NCBI GenBank assembly: GCA_905182255.1
Contig: CAJJAH010000002.1
Coordinates: 124,001 to 188,000, forward strand
Source of the DNA: Cryomorphaceae bacterium BACL11 MAG-121001-bin54
Lineage (GTDB): Bacteria > Bacteroidota > Bacteroidia > Flavobacteriales > BACL11
Reading direction: 5' to 3'
Length of the DNA stretch: 64,000 nt
The position numbers and the translations under genes are program-made. Positions 38,814-50,062 of this stretch are shown in pieces. The first letter of the stretch is position 1; the number at the start of each line of letters is the position of its first letter. The notes under the pieces are model-generated. The model did no database searches, was not told where the DNA came from, and worked only from the letters and a program-made list of their open reading frames with translations.

Positions 38814-39724
38814 CTACCCCCTTGTGATGAATTGGTAATCGCCTCATACTTTGTGGAACGAGAAGGGTCTATCTCAATTAATGTTTTAACAATCCTAGCT
38901 TTTTCATTAGGGAAAGCTTCAGAATATATCTTAATAATCTCATCTGATTTAGCATCAAAAAAAAGTTTTAAAATAAAAGCGGAAGCATTTTCACGATAAA
39001 TACTTTTTAAGCTCTCTAATGCTTCAGTAATTTCAAAACGAGCATCATCTGGCTCTTCAGATAAATTATCCATTCCAGACCTATGATAATGATACATACA
39101 CAAATGAAAATCAGAATACCTTTGATCAATTAAATCATTTACTAGCCAATATCTGTTCTTATCACTTTGAAACGCCTTCCATCCAGTTTCAGGAGCATTT
39201 TGAGCATTACTTACTATTTTCTGAGCTCTATTAAAATACTCATTACCACCTTCTTCAGAAAAGGAAGCAAAGTCTAAACCCAACACTATATTAACATAAA
39301 AAGCTAAAACTGACGTAAGGTTAGAAAGATGAGTAGATTCAGAAAACTCTAAAGACTGATACTCTAAATACTTAAATCTAAAGTTATTATCTAAATAGTT
39401 AAATAAAGTAGATTTATAAGAAGTAGCATAAATAGGCCTTGTACTTTGTATCTGAATTGAAGCCTCAAACTCATCATTGGATATTTTTTTACTAATATTA
39501 ATCATGATAGTACATTCAATACGCTCCTCATTTTGAACGCTAGTAGTAGACCATTTTTTATTATTAATGAATTCATAAATATCAGTCTGCATAGTTTGAA
39601 AAACCTTTCTATCACTAGTTTGAACTTGACTTGAATTAACTCTAACATTACACAATAGTTCTTGTGCACTTATATTTAAAGTAAACACACAAAATAATAC
39701 ATATAAAAAAAATTTCTTATTCAC
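38810..39724 (-). CDS. DUF4835 family exported protein
   Basis: A 304-residue protein with a signal peptide (about 1-20, ending LNISAQ) and the body typical of the Bacteroidota DUF4835 family (QELLCNVRVNSSQVQ, NNKKWSTT, ERIECTIMINI, VLGLDFASFSEEGG). The family is regularly found between coaBC/bamD and recN, as here, but has no known biochemical role. Context with bamD suggests an envelope function. It overlaps coaBC by eight bases. Confidence 0.85.
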   Translation of the reverse strand: MNKKFFLYVLFCVFTLNISAQELLCNVRVNSSQVQTSDRKVFQTMQTDIYEFINNKKWSTTSVQNEERIECTIMINISKKISNDEFEASIQIQSTRPIYATSYKSTLFNYLDNNFRFKYLEYQSLEFSESTHLSNLTSVLAFYVNIVLGLDFASFSEEGGNEYFNRAQKIVSNAQNAPETGWKAFQSDKNRYWLVNDLIDQRYSDFHLCMYHYHRSGMDNLSEEPDDARFEITEALESLKSIYRENASAFILKLFFDAKSDEIIKIYSEAFPNEKARIVKTLIEIDPSRSTKYEAITNSSQGGR

Positions 39725-40916
39725 TTAGTTCAATTATTTTAACAATAATATCTTTAGCAACTTCACTTTTATCTTTTAACTTAAAATTACTAATGTTATT
39801 TGCTTTGTCAATAATAGATATTTTATTAGTATTATGTTGAAAACCAGCACCCTTATTATTTAATGAATTCAATACAATCATATCTAAATTTTTTCTTTTT
39901 AATTTATCTTGCGCATTTTCAAACTCATTATTTGTTTCTAATGCAAAACCAACAATAAATTGCTTTTGATTTTTCTTTTTCCCCATTTCTGCAAGAATAT
40001 CTACTGTTTTTTCAAGACATATATTTAAATTTCTGTTTGATTTCTTGATCTTATTTTCAGCAATAATAATTGGTTTATAATCAGCTACAGCAGCAGCAAA
40101 AATACCAATATCTGCTTCTGAAAAATGAGAATTTACTTGATCCAACATTTGTGATGCAGTAATTACTTTGTAAACTGTAATATTAGCATGTTTACATTTC
40201 AAATGTGTAGGGCCTAAAATTAAATTAACTAAGGCTCCATTATTTGCCGCCTCAATTGCTAATGCAATTCCCATCTTACCTGATGAACTATTAGCAATGA
40301 AGCGAACAGGATCAATAGATTCATGAGTTGGACCTGCAGTAACTAATACTTTTTTATTAGTTAAAGGCAGATTCTTATTTAACTCATTAGTAATGCTGTC
40401 AATGATTTCAAATGGTTCAGCCATTCTACCCTCACCTACTAAACCGCTAGCTAACTCCCCAATTCCTGAAGGAATAAGAATATTTCCAAATTCTTGTAAT
40501 GAACTAATATTTAGCTTTGTTGAAGGATGCTTATACATATCTAAATCCATAGCAGGAGCAAAATAAACAGGACATTTAGCAGATAAATATGTAGCTAAAA
40601 GCAAATTATCACATTCTCCACTTTTCATTTTTGCCATAGTATTAGCAGATAAAGGAGCAATTACCATAAAGTCAGCCCACAAACCTAACTCAACATGATT
40701 ACTCCACTCACCACTATCAGGATCAACCATTTTTGTTAATACAGGATTGTCAGACAAAGTAGCTAAGGTTAAACGAGCTACAAAATCTAAAGAAGCCTCA
40801 GTTTGAATAACTCGAACTAAAGCTCCTTCTTTTATAAATAGACGTACTAATTCAGCTGTTTTATAAGCCGCAATACTAGCTGTTACTCCTAATAATACTT
40901 TCTTACCCTTAAGCAT
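39717..40916 (-). CDS. coaBC: Bifunctional phosphopantothenoylcysteine decarboxylase / phosphopantothenate-cysteine ligase
   Basis: Performs two steps of coenzyme A synthesis. It is about 399 residues from M at 40916; another ATG five codons upstream at 40931 is possible but overlaps rpoZ further. The N-terminal CoaC flavoprotein domain begins KVLLGVTASIAAYK, has the APLSANTMAK segment and the substrate motif PAMDLDMY. The C-terminal CoaB domain has VTAGPTHESIDPVRFIAN and FAAAVADYKP. Between rpoZ and the DUF4835 gene it follows the conserved flavobacterial order. Confidence 0.94.
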   Translation of the reverse strand: MLKGKKVLLGVTASIAAYKTAELVRLFIKEGALVRVIQTEASLDFVARLTLATLSDNPVLTKMVDPDSGEWSNHVELGLWADFMVIAPLSANTMAKMKSGECDNLLLATYLSAKCPVYFAPAMDLDMYKHPSTKLNISSLQEFGNILIPSGIGELASGLVGEGRMAEPFEIIDSITNELNKNLPLTNKKVLVTAGPTHESIDPVRFIANSSSGKMGIALAIEAANNGALVNLILGPTHLKCKHANITVYKVITASQMLDQVNSHFSEADIGIFAAAVADYKPIIIAENKIKKSNRNLNICLEKTVDILAEMGKKKNQKQFIVGFALETNNEFENAQDKLKRKNLDMIVLNSLNNKGAGFQHNTNKISIIDKANNISNFKLKDKSEVAKDIIVKIIELSE

Positions 40917-41259
40917 TATTATTTGAGCCATCTATACTTTCTTCTAAATCAGCATCACGTATATAGATTTCATTATTTAACAATTCTTTCATTGCAATTG
41001 CCCAAGGCTTTGGTAAGCTTTCATAAAATTTTGAAACTGCAATTTGTTCTTGATTTTCAAAAACTTCATCCAATTGTTCTTGAGTTAATGCAAATTCTTC
41101 TAACTTTAACATTAATTCTGCTTTCATTTTCTCATTAACTTGTGCTGATCTTTTTGCCATCACTGAAACAGCTTTAAAAATATTATCTGTTTTTGCAACA
41201 AAATCATTTACATCTCTAGTTATTGTAGATTTTTGAGCTCCTGTGTTTTTAAATTTCAT
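40909..41259 (-). CDS. rpoZ: RNA polymerase omega subunit (Bacteroidota type)
   Basis: A 116-residue protein. The central VNDFVAKTDNIFKAVSVMAKRSAQVN matches the omega/Rpb6 core (the run is split here as VNDFVAKTDN and IFKAVSVMAKRSAQ). The FENQEQIAVSKFYESLPKP tail is specific to the Bacteroidota form. It stabilises the beta-prime subunit. It overlaps bamD by 11 bases upstream and coaBC by eight bases downstream. Confidence 0.85.
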   Translation of the reverse strand: MKFKNTGAQKSTITRDVNDFVAKTDNIFKAVSVMAKRSAQVNEKMKAELMLKLEEFALTQEQLDEVFENQEQIAVSKFYESLPKPWAIAMKELLNNEIYIRDADLEESIDGSNNNA

Positions 41260-42058
41260 CTTTTTTTTCTTTTAATTCAGTTAAAGTTTGATTCGTTTTA
41301 TTATATGTGTTCTCTAAATCTTTTATTAAATCACTATTTGGATAGCTATCCTTAAATTGAGCATAAGCATCTAAAGTATCTTTAAGCCTAGATCTAACTT
41401 TAGTACTAATACTATTTATAGCTAATAAGTAGGATGATTTTACAATTAAAAAATATACTTCTTCCCTGTTCGTGTAAGACGGAAAATCAATCAGTACATT
41501 TTCCAATGCAATAATTGCCGATTTATAATTTTCTGTTGTAAAATATTGTTTAGCATTTTCAAATGCTTTTTTTGACAAGATAGTTCTTAATTCATCTAAT
41601 AATGAATTACATTTTTCAACTCTATTACTATTAGGGAATCTGTCAACAAAAGTTTGCAATTCATTTATTGCTTTGTAATTATTGGTTGCATCAAGAGAAA
41701 AATTAGGAGCTTCAAGATAATAACAATATGCTGTCATATATGCACACTCTTCAGCATGCTTTCCATTTGGATAATTTTGAGTGTAATTCTTAAATAAATA
41801 TGCTGCCATTAAATTATCACTGGCAGAATAATGACAATAAGCAAAATAATAACTTACTTCTTCCATTTTAGCAGTACCTCTTAGTACAGTTGATAATTCA
41901 TTAAATAAAGGCATAGCTCTATTAAAATCTTCTGCTTCATAATAAGCAACTGCTTTAGTATACTTATAATTGTAATCATCACTTTTTAATACTTTCTGGT
42001 ATTCTCCGCAAGAATTAAATACTAAGGCAATAAATAGTAATGTTGTTATTTTTTTCAT
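41249..42058 (-). CDS. bamD: Outer membrane assembly lipoprotein BamD
   Basis: A 269-residue lipoprotein of the beta-barrel assembly machine. A lipobox-type signal (LFIALVFNSC) gives a predicted lipid-anchored Cys about residue 17. The rest consists of TPR-like helices (AEDFNRAMPLFNEL, SASDNLMAAYLFKNY, NYKSAIIALENVL) with the PNSNRVEKC spacing typical of BamD. It is the first gene of the tightly overlapped chain bamD-rpoZ-coaBC-DUF4835-recN. Confidence 0.92.
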   Translation of the reverse strand: MKKITTLLFIALVFNSCGEYQKVLKSDDYNYKYTKAVAYYEAEDFNRAMPLFNELSTVLRGTAKMEEVSYYFAYCHYSASDNLMAAYLFKNYTQNYPNGKHAEECAYMTAYCYYLEAPNFSLDATNNYKAINELQTFVDRFPNSNRVEKCNSLLDELRTILSKKAFENAKQYFTTENYKSAIIALENVLIDFPSYTNREEVYFLIVKSSYLLAINSISTKVRSRLKDTLDAYAQFKDSYPNSDLIKDLENTYNKTNQTLTELKEKKDEI

Positions 42059-42145
42059 AATAATTTTAATGTGGTAAAGATAAATGGTATAATTGAATAT
42101 TCCTAAAATATTTTTTATCTAGTAAAGTAACCTAATTTTAATTTA

Positions 42146-42676
42146 TCACTCTATTATTGAAGTGATTTTTGTGCTCATTGGTTTTGTTGTAGAGTAAAAG
42201 TAGTTTACAAAATCTCCCTTCCCACTTACAATATATTTCTGAAAATTCCATTTTACTGAGGAACTAGATTTTCCATTTACTTTTTTGTTGGTCAGCCAAT
42301 TATAAAGTGGGTGCATTTTTTCACCTCTAACATCAATTTTTTCCGTCATTAAAAAGCTTACTCCAAAGTTTTTGGTACAAAAAAGTTGAATTTCTTTTTC
42401 TGCTGCCGGCTCCTGACCTCCAAACTGATTACAAGGTAATCCAATTACAATTAAATCATTTTTATACTGCTGATGCAACTCTTCAAGTCCAGCATATTGT
42501 GATGTAAAGCCACATTCTGAAGCCACATTAACAAATAAAATATGTTTTCCTTTGAATTCATTCAAATCAATATTATTACCGCTAATATCATTGATCGATA
42601 TATCATAAATTGATTCTTGTGCATCAATATTAGTAAAAGAGAGGATTGCCATAATTGCTAGTATTAGATTTTTCAT
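42146..42676 (-). CDS. Exported glutathione-peroxidase-family thiol peroxidase
   Basis: A 176-residue protein with a signal peptide (about 1-19). The catalytic cysteine lies in NVASECGFTSQY, with the partner motifs GLPCNQFGGQEP and WNFQKYI that supply the Gln, Trp and Asn of the tetrad. It uses Cys, not selenocysteine. Bacterial members mostly use thioredoxin-like donors. It overlaps dapA by four bases, an association that is probably positional only. Confidence 0.9.
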   Translation of the reverse strand: MKNLILAIMAILSFTNIDAQESIYDISINDISGNNIDLNEFKGKHILFVNVASECGFTSQYAGLEELHQQYKNDLIVIGLPCNQFGGQEPAAEKEIQLFCTKNFGVSFLMTEKIDVRGEKMHPLYNWLTNKKVNGKSSSSVKWNFQKYIVSGKGDFVNYFYSTTKPMSTKITSIIE

Positions 42677-43545
42677 TTTTTTAATAAACTTTTAATTTCA
42701 TTTTTTATTGCATCACTTGCTTCAATAAGAGGAGGTCGAACAAAACACTTACAAATTTCTAATAATTCTAAACAAGCTTTTACTCCTGAAGGGTTACCCT
42801 CAGAATAAAGAGGTCCGTAAAAATCATACAATTTATAGTGCATTTGATTAGCTATGTTGTTATTTCCTGATATTCCAAAAGAAACCATATCAGAGTAATT
42901 CTTAGGGAGCAACTGTCCGATTACTGAAATAACGCCCTCTGCCCCCATATAGATCATTGGCAAAGTAAGTCCATCATCACCAGATAGCACAACAAAATCA
43001 CTATTTTTATTTTTAATAATTTTCATAATTTGATCCATATTACCTGAAGCTTCCTTTACTGCAACAATATTTTTAAAATCATTTGCCAAACGCAAAGTAG
43101 TATCAGCTGTCATATTACTTGCTGTACGACCAGGAACATTGTAGAGTATAATAGGTAAAGGACAAGCCTCTGCAATCATTTTATAATGTAAATAAATACC
43201 CTCTTGAGTAGGTTTATTATAATAAGGTGAAACAGAAAGTATAGCATCAACGCCCGTAAAATTAGTGCTCTTGATTTCCTCTACTAAAGATAAGGTGTTA
43301 TTACCTCCAATTCCTAAAACTATAGGTAATACACCCTTATTAATCTTTATACAGAAAGCAATTACTGATTGCTTTTCTTGTTTTGATAAAACTGCACTTT
43401 CACCAGTAGTACCCATTAAAACTAAATAATCTATTCCACCATCAATTTGATAATTAATTAGATTTTCCAGACCATCATAATCAATACTCAAATCCTCATT
43501 AAATGGTGTGATAAGTGCCACCCCTGTACCTTTAATTTTATCCAT
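42673..43545 (-). CDS. dapA: 4-hydroxy-tetrahydrodipicolinate synthase
   Basis: Condenses pyruvate and aspartate semialdehyde, the first step specific to lysine and diaminopimelate. It is 290 residues, standard. The Schiff-base lysine is K164 (VAVKEASGN), the catalytic tyrosine is Y135 (LYNVPGR), and GTTGES (45-50) binds pyruvate. It lies one base from the DUF6913-like gene and overlaps the peroxidase gene, in the chain ligA-DUF6913-dapA-peroxidase. Confidence 0.96.
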   Translation of the reverse strand: MDKIKGTGVALITPFNEDLSIDYDGLENLINYQIDGGIDYLVLMGTTGESAVLSKQEKQSVIAFCIKINKGVLPIVLGIGGNNTLSLVEEIKSTNFTGVDAILSVSPYYNKPTQEGIYLHYKMIAEACPLPIILYNVPGRTASNMTADTTLRLANDFKNIVAVKEASGNMDQIMKIIKNKNSDFVVLSGDDGLTLPMIYMGAEGVISVIGQLLPKNYSDMVSFGISGNNNIANQMHYKLYDFYGPLYSEGNPSGVKACLELLEICKCFVRPPLIEASDAIKNEIKSLLKK

Positions 43546-43546
43546 T

Positions 43547-44088
43547 TTACTTATTTATTAAATTGATATAATGCTTTATTTCTCTCATGAGTTTATCCTT
43601 ACTTTTATCTTCCTTTAATGCAATCATCAAATCATATATTTCATATCCTTCTTCATGTTGTCCAATCTTAAAGTGTGCTAAAGAACTTGCAACCAAATAT
43701 TTAATAGGAATACAACTACCATCACACAAATTAATCAAAATATCATACTCCGTTTTTATAAAATTTTCAATAATGTAATTATGTGGCTTATAATACCAAT
43801 TAAGATCTTTCTGATAAAAAAAATCATATTGTAACTTAGGAATATGACAGTATGATAACTTCTTTGCATTTACAAAACCTAATGCTTTAACGTCCTTCTT
43901 TAAAGTTGAAAAGTAATCTACAAAAGGTTTTACTTGTTTAATTTGTTCTTCTGATGTAGCATCATATAAAATCCCTACAGATTTAGCGACATCCAAATTA
44001 CACACCTCTTTTAATCGCTTATTAGTTTTTAACTCATTTTGAAAAACCCATTTTCCAATTTTTTTCTTTGTATTTTCTATAAATTGCA

Positions 44089-44089
<1 letters not shown>
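43547..44089 (-). CDS. DUF6913-like conserved protein, function unknown
   Basis: A 180-residue cytosolic protein with a basic N-terminus (NTKKKIGKWVFQNEL). The body resembles a conserved Bacteroidota protein usually found beside ligA/dapA, which I believe is DUF6913. Visible features are VGILYDATSE, PFVDYFSTL, ALGFVNAKK and a DILINLCDGSCIPIKYLVA segment. No signal peptide or catalytic motif is evident. Its start overlaps the ligA stop as TAATG. No function is claimed. Confidence 0.65.
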
Positions 44090-46080
<1,991 letters not shown>

Positions 46081-46542
46081 CTAAGAATTGAAAGGGAAAT
46101 GTGAATCATGCAGTATAATACAAAGCTTTCCAGAATCATCTTTTTTATAGATAAAAGTATATTCAACCTTTACTTCTGATTTATCTTCTTTTTGAAAAAA
46201 ATAATTTCCCATAGCTATTGCAATGTTTCCTTCAATTCTTAAACCAATATTTTCAAAACGTACTGCCTCCCAATTTAATAATGCAAAACCACCATCTTCA
46301 TTAAAATTAGAATCTCCACCAATAAAATAAGATAGAGCTGCATCTTTTGTAAGTCTAAATTGCTGTATACTAGCAAGAGTTGGCTTAAAAAATACTTCCC
46401 CCATATGAAAGCCATATAATTCTGATAAATAGTTTACAGCCTCTTTTTTATAATTTGAACTGTTTCTATGTAGCTTTCCTATCTTCAAAAGGCCCTTAGA
46501 CCATTTCTCTTGTATATTTAAAACTTCTTTCTTTAATATCAT
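46081..46542 (-). CDS. NTF2/SnoaL-like protein
   Basis: A 153-residue protein with the alpha+beta cone pattern of NTF2-like proteins: an N-terminal helix pair, KPTLASIQQFRLTKDAAL, the FALLNWEAVRF strand, IAIAMGNYFF, and a terminal LHDSHFPF. Related proteins have been wrongly labelled phosphoribosyl-AMP cyclohydrolase in databases; none of that enzyme's motifs are here. It lies directly upstream of ligA. Function unknown. Confidence 0.65.
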   Translation of the reverse strand: MILKKEVLNIQEKWSKGLLKIGKLHRNSSNYKKEAVNYLSELYGFHMGEVFFKPTLASIQQFRLTKDAALSYFIGGDSNFNEDGGFALLNWEAVRFENIGLRIEGNIAIAMGNYFFQKEDKSEVKVEYTFIYKKDDSGKLCIILHDSHFPFNS

Positions 46543-46571
46543 ATTGTAATGAATTATATTTTCAAAAATAA

Positions 46572-47405
46572 TTAATTCTTTATAGCTTTTAGCATTCTAT
46601 CCTTTTCGTTTATATCTTTTTTCAACTCAATATCAACAAAACCAATACACTTTAATAATTCTATTATTTCAATTCCAAAACTTTCGTTTATTTCAAAAAA
46701 TAACAATCCATTTTTAGATAAACATGCATACGAAAGTTCAGCAATTTTTTTATAAAATAATAAAGGGTTTTTATTAGAAACAAAAAGAGCTAAGTGTGGT
46801 TCGTTATCTAAGACATTACTAAGCATTAAATCTTTTTCTTTTTCTAATACATAGGGTGGATTGCTTATTATTACATCAACTCTTTCTAAATTATCCGTTA
46901 TTAAAATATCTTGCTTTAAAAAGTTAATTTTAACTTCATTTTTTTTTGCATTTTCTTTAGCAACCAATAAAGCAGGTTCAGACACATCTATTGCAGAAAT
47001 TTCTACATTTTTATTTTTCTTTATAGCAATAGGAATACAACCTGATCCTGTACCAATATCCAACGCTGAATTAAATTCATGCTCTAATATCCATAATACC
47101 AATTCTTCTGTTTCTGGTCTTGGAATTAAAGTATGCTTATTAACTTTGAATTTGAGTCCATAAAACTCAGTTTCTCCTAAAATGTACTGTATTGGTATAT
47201 TTGCTTTTAAATCCTCGATTATCTGACGAAATCTATCTATAATATCAATACCAATTTCCTTATCTGAATTAATAATACATTCTGAACGATTATATCCTAG
47301 AAGAAAGTCTATACTGATATAAGCCCAGGAAATAATTTCTCGCTCTTTAGCAATATCTTTTAACTGCTTAATATAATAAGGTATAATATTGCTGACTTTT
47401 TCCAT
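46572..47405 (-). CDS. prmC: Peptide chain release factor N5-glutamine methyltransferase
   Basis: Methylates the GGQ glutamine of release factors. It is about 277 residues. The SAM-binding motif is ALDIGTGSGCIPIA, the catalytic motif ISNPPYV. The frame is open upstream to 47450, but the -7 box TACCTTTG at 47410-47417 lies inside that extension. The ATG at 47405 begins a normal PrmC N-terminus (KVSNIIPYYIKQLK) and sits exactly four bases after the box. Hence a leaderless message is predicted. Divergent from ribD. Confidence 0.93.
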   Translation of the reverse strand: MEKVSNIIPYYIKQLKDIAKEREIISWAYISIDFLLGYNRSECIINSDKEIGIDIIDRFRQIIEDLKANIPIQYILGETEFYGLKFKVNKHTLIPRPETEELVLWILEHEFNSALDIGTGSGCIPIAIKKNKNVEISAIDVSEPALLVAKENAKKNEVKINFLKQDILITDNLERVDVIISNPPYVLEKEKDLMLSNVLDNEPHLALFVSNKNPLLFYKKIAELSYACLSKNGLLFFEINESFGIEIIELLKCIGFVDIELKKDINEKDRMLKAIKN

Positions 47406-47409
47406 AGGA

Positions 47410-47417
47410 CAAAGGTA
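47410..47417 (-). promoter_or_regulatory. -7 box of prmC, four bases before ATG
   Basis: TACCTTTG fits TAnnTTTG; the next bases are TCCT then ATG (47405-47403). It decides the prmC start. Confidence 0.65.
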
Positions 47418-47426
47418 TGATTTTGC

Positions 47427-47434
47427 TATTTTTG
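47427..47434 (+). promoter_or_regulatory. -7 box of ribD, four bases before ATG
   Basis: TATTTTTG fits TAnnTTTG; AAGC then ATG at 47439. It faces the prmC box only nine bases away on the other strand. Confidence 0.65.
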
Positions 47435-47438
47435 AAGC

Positions 47439-48467
47439 ATGCAAAATCAAGAGTTTTTCATGAATAGGTGCTTGGAGTTAGCAACAAAAGGCTTAGAAAA
47501 TGTTTCTCCAAACCCAATGGTAGGTTCAGTTATTGTACATGAAAATAAAATAATTGGAGAGGGTTATCATAAGGAATTTGGCAAAGAACATGCTGAAGTA
47601 AATGCAATAGCAAGTGTAAAAAATAAAAGCTTACTTAAGTATTCGACACTTTATGTTAACCTAGAACCTTGTGCACATTTTGGAAAAACACCACCCTGCT
47701 CTAACTTAATAATTGAACATAAAATACCTAAAGTAGTAATTGGTTGTGTAGATACTTTTTCTGATGTTAATGGGAAAGGAATATTAAAAATGGAGAAAGC
47801 AGGTATTGAAATAAATATTGGTGTTTTAGAAAAAGAAAGTCAAGAGTTAAATAAACGATTTTTCACTTTTCATGAGAAAAAAAGACCATATATCATCCTA
47901 AAATGGGCTGAGAGTAAAGATGGCTTTATAGCTCCTAAAAACCAAATTGCACCATTTTGGATGACTTCTAGCGATTCTAAGAAATTAGTACACCAGTTCA
48001 GAGCAGAAGAGGATGCTATTTTAATAGGAAGGGTTACTGTTGAAAAAGATAATCCTTCACTCACAGTTAGAGAGATTAGGGGTGAAAATCCAATACGAAT
48101 AGTAATCGATAAAGACCTAAAACTTTCTAAAAAATTAATCATATTCAATAATGAAGCAAAAACAATTATTTTTAATACTCAAATAACAAAACAATTAAAT
48201 TCAAACTATTATATAAAAATTAATTATAGAAATATGATTAATAATATATTACATGAATTATATAAACAAAATATTCAATCTTTAATTATAGAAGGAGGTG
48301 CAAAAACTTTACAATCCTTTATTGATCAAAAACTATGGGATGAAGCTAGAATATTTACAGCAAACAAAACATTAATTGAAGGAGTGAAATCTCCAAGAAT
48401 CGAAGGTGAAATTATTTACGAAACAACAATAGATAAAGATCAATTAGAAATTGTTAAAAATGTTTAA
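47439..48467 (+). CDS. ribD: Bifunctional riboflavin biosynthesis deaminase/reductase
   Basis: Deaminates and then reduces the pyrimidine intermediate of riboflavin synthesis. It is 342 residues. The N-terminal deaminase domain has the zinc motif HAEVNAI and PCAHFGKTPPCSN. The C-terminal reductase domain starts near residue 150 (PYIILKWAESKDGFI) and has the DAILIGRVTVEKDNP and LIIEGGAKTL motifs. If the predicted leaderless start is wrong, M8 (47460) is the only nearby alternative. Confidence 0.95.
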   Translation: MQNQEFFMNRCLELATKGLENVSPNPMVGSVIVHENKIIGEGYHKEFGKEHAEVNAIASVKNKSLLKYSTLYVNLEPCAHFGKTPPCSNLIIEHKIPKVVIGCVDTFSDVNGKGILKMEKAGIEINIGVLEKESQELNKRFFTFHEKKRPYIILKWAESKDGFIAPKNQIAPFWMTSSDSKKLVHQFRAEEDAILIGRVTVEKDNPSLTVREIRGENPIRIVIDKDLKLSKKLIIFNNEAKTIIFNTQITKQLNSNYYIKINYRNMINNILHELYKQNIQSLIIEGGAKTLQSFIDQKLWDEARIFTANKTLIEGVKSPRIEGEIIYETTIDKDQLEIVKNV

Positions 48468-48509
48468 CACATCTTTGACCATAATTCTTCATTTTCAATT
48501 TGTATTCTA

Positions 48510-49121
48510 ATGTTTAATGACACTTACAAAGAGATTAAAGACCATACAACAGGTGTTTACAAAGAAAAGGGAAGTAAATTTATAGCCTACTCTTATCCTG
48601 TCTATTCTGAAAAGGAAATAAAAGAAAAATTAGAAAAAGTAAGAAAAATAGAATATGCCGCAAGACACCATTGCTATGCCTACATTCTTAATGCTAATAA
48701 ATCAGTACAAAGAGCAAGTGATGATGGAGAACCTTCTTATACTGCCGGAAAACCAATACTTGGACAAATACTATCAAATGACTTAACTAATATACTAATA
48801 ATAGTTGTTCGTTATTTTGGTGGAGTCAAACTTGGTGCTTCTGGGCTGATAAGATCATACAAAACTGCAGCAGCAGAGGCAATACTAAGTGCAAATATCA
48901 TCACAGAAACGATTAAAGAACAATATGAAGTAAGCTTTAAATACCCACAAATGAATGATGTAATGCGACTAGTAAAAGAGTACGATCTTAAATTAGTTAA
49001 TACTGACTTTCAAATAAAATGCAAACTTATATTTGCAGTCCAAAAAAGCAAAGCTTGTTTAGTAGTTGAAGCATTTAGAAAAAACCATGAATTAAAAATA
49101 GAATATATTAAAACTTTATAA
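48510..49121 (+). CDS. YigZ/IMPACT family protein
   Basis: A 203-residue protein. The N-terminal UPF0029/IMPACT domain shows EKGSKFIAYSYPV, YAARHHCYAYIL, SDDGEPSYTAGKPIL and VVRYFGGVKLGASGLIRSY. A C-terminal ferredoxin-like domain (about 135-203) follows. Eukaryotic IMPACT regulates translation; the bacterial role is unclear. Its stop overlaps the M42 peptidase start as TAATG. Confidence 0.9.
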   Translation: MFNDTYKEIKDHTTGVYKEKGSKFIAYSYPVYSEKEIKEKLEKVRKIEYAARHHCYAYILNANKSVQRASDDGEPSYTAGKPILGQILSNDLTNILIIVVRYFGGVKLGASGLIRSYKTAAAEAILSANIITETIKEQYEVSFKYPQMNDVMRLVKEYDLKLVNTDFQIKCKLIFAVQKSKACLVVEAFRKNHELKIEYIKTL

Positions 49122-50029
49122 TGAAATTACTAGAAAAACTTTGCAATATCCATGCTCCTTCAGGAGAAGAATTTACTTTAACTGAATTCTTACTAAATCA
49201 TATAACTAAAAACCAAGAAGAATGGAAGATTAAACCAACTTTACATTTTGGAAAAAAGTTTCAGGATAATATAATTATGGTATTTGGAAAGCCAAGAACA
49301 GCAATTTTTGCACATTTAGATTCAATCGGCTTTACAGTAAAGTACAATAATGAAATTGTAAAGATTGGAGGCCCAGTAACTAACGAAGGTATTTTATTAG
49401 TTGGTGAAGATAGTAAAGGGAAAATAGAGGGAGAAATTATTAAAAATAAGGATGGAATGTTTGTTAATTTCAAAAGAATGATAGATCCAGGAACATCTCT
49501 AACTTTTAAAGTTGATTTTAGAGAAACTGATGATTTCATACAAAGCTGTTATATGGATAACCGACTAGGTGTTTGGAACTGCCTAGAAATAGCTAAAAAT
49601 CTAGAAAATGGAATTATTGTATTTTCAACATGGGAAGAACATGGAGGTGGTTCTGCAGGATATTTAGGAAAATTCATTCAAGAGAAATATGGAGTAATGC
49701 AAGCACTTATATCCGATATAACCTGGGTAACTCACGGTGTTAAACATGGAAAAGGTTGCGCAATATCCTTAAGAGATAGTGGTATTCCAAGAAGGTCATA
49801 CATAAATAAAGTAATAGCAATTGCTAAAAAATATGACATTAACTTTCAGCTAGAAGTTGAGGATGCTGGTGGTAGCGATGGGAATGAGTTACAAAAAAGC
49901 AATTATCCATGGGACTGGTGTTTTGTTGGCGCTCCAGAAGATCACGTACATTCTCCAGATGAAAAAGTACATAAAGCTGACATAAAATCTATGGTAAACT
50001 TGTATACTATTTTATTAAAAGAACTCTAA
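49121..50029 (+). CDS. M42-family aminopeptidase
   Basis: A 302-residue cytosolic metallopeptidase, a little shorter than usual (330-360). Metal and catalytic residues are seen in FAHLDSIGF, MDNRLGVWN, WEEHGGGSAGY (Glu base) and SDITWVTHG, with the last ligand in GAPEDHVHSPDEKVH. It removes N-terminal residues from peptides. It is translationally coupled to the YigZ-like gene and converges on the lipoprotein gene at 50063. Confidence 0.88.
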   Translation: MKLLEKLCNIHAPSGEEFTLTEFLLNHITKNQEEWKIKPTLHFGKKFQDNIIMVFGKPRTAIFAHLDSIGFTVKYNNEIVKIGGPVTNEGILLVGEDSKGKIEGEIIKNKDGMFVNFKRMIDPGTSLTFKVDFRETDDFIQSCYMDNRLGVWNCLEIAKNLENGIIVFSTWEEHGGGSAGYLGKFIQEKYGVMQALISDITWVTHGVKHGKGCAISLRDSGIPRRSYINKVIAIAKKYDINFQLEVEDAGGSDGNELQKSNYPWDWCFVGAPEDHVHSPDEKVHKADIKSMVNLYTILLKEL

Positions 50030-50062
50030 TTATAACATTAGAACAAAAAATAAGAAATTTCA

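Noticed and set aside
47406-47450. Longer prmC start overlapping ribD
   Set aside because: The -7 box lies inside the extension, and PrmC homology begins at the ATG at 47405.
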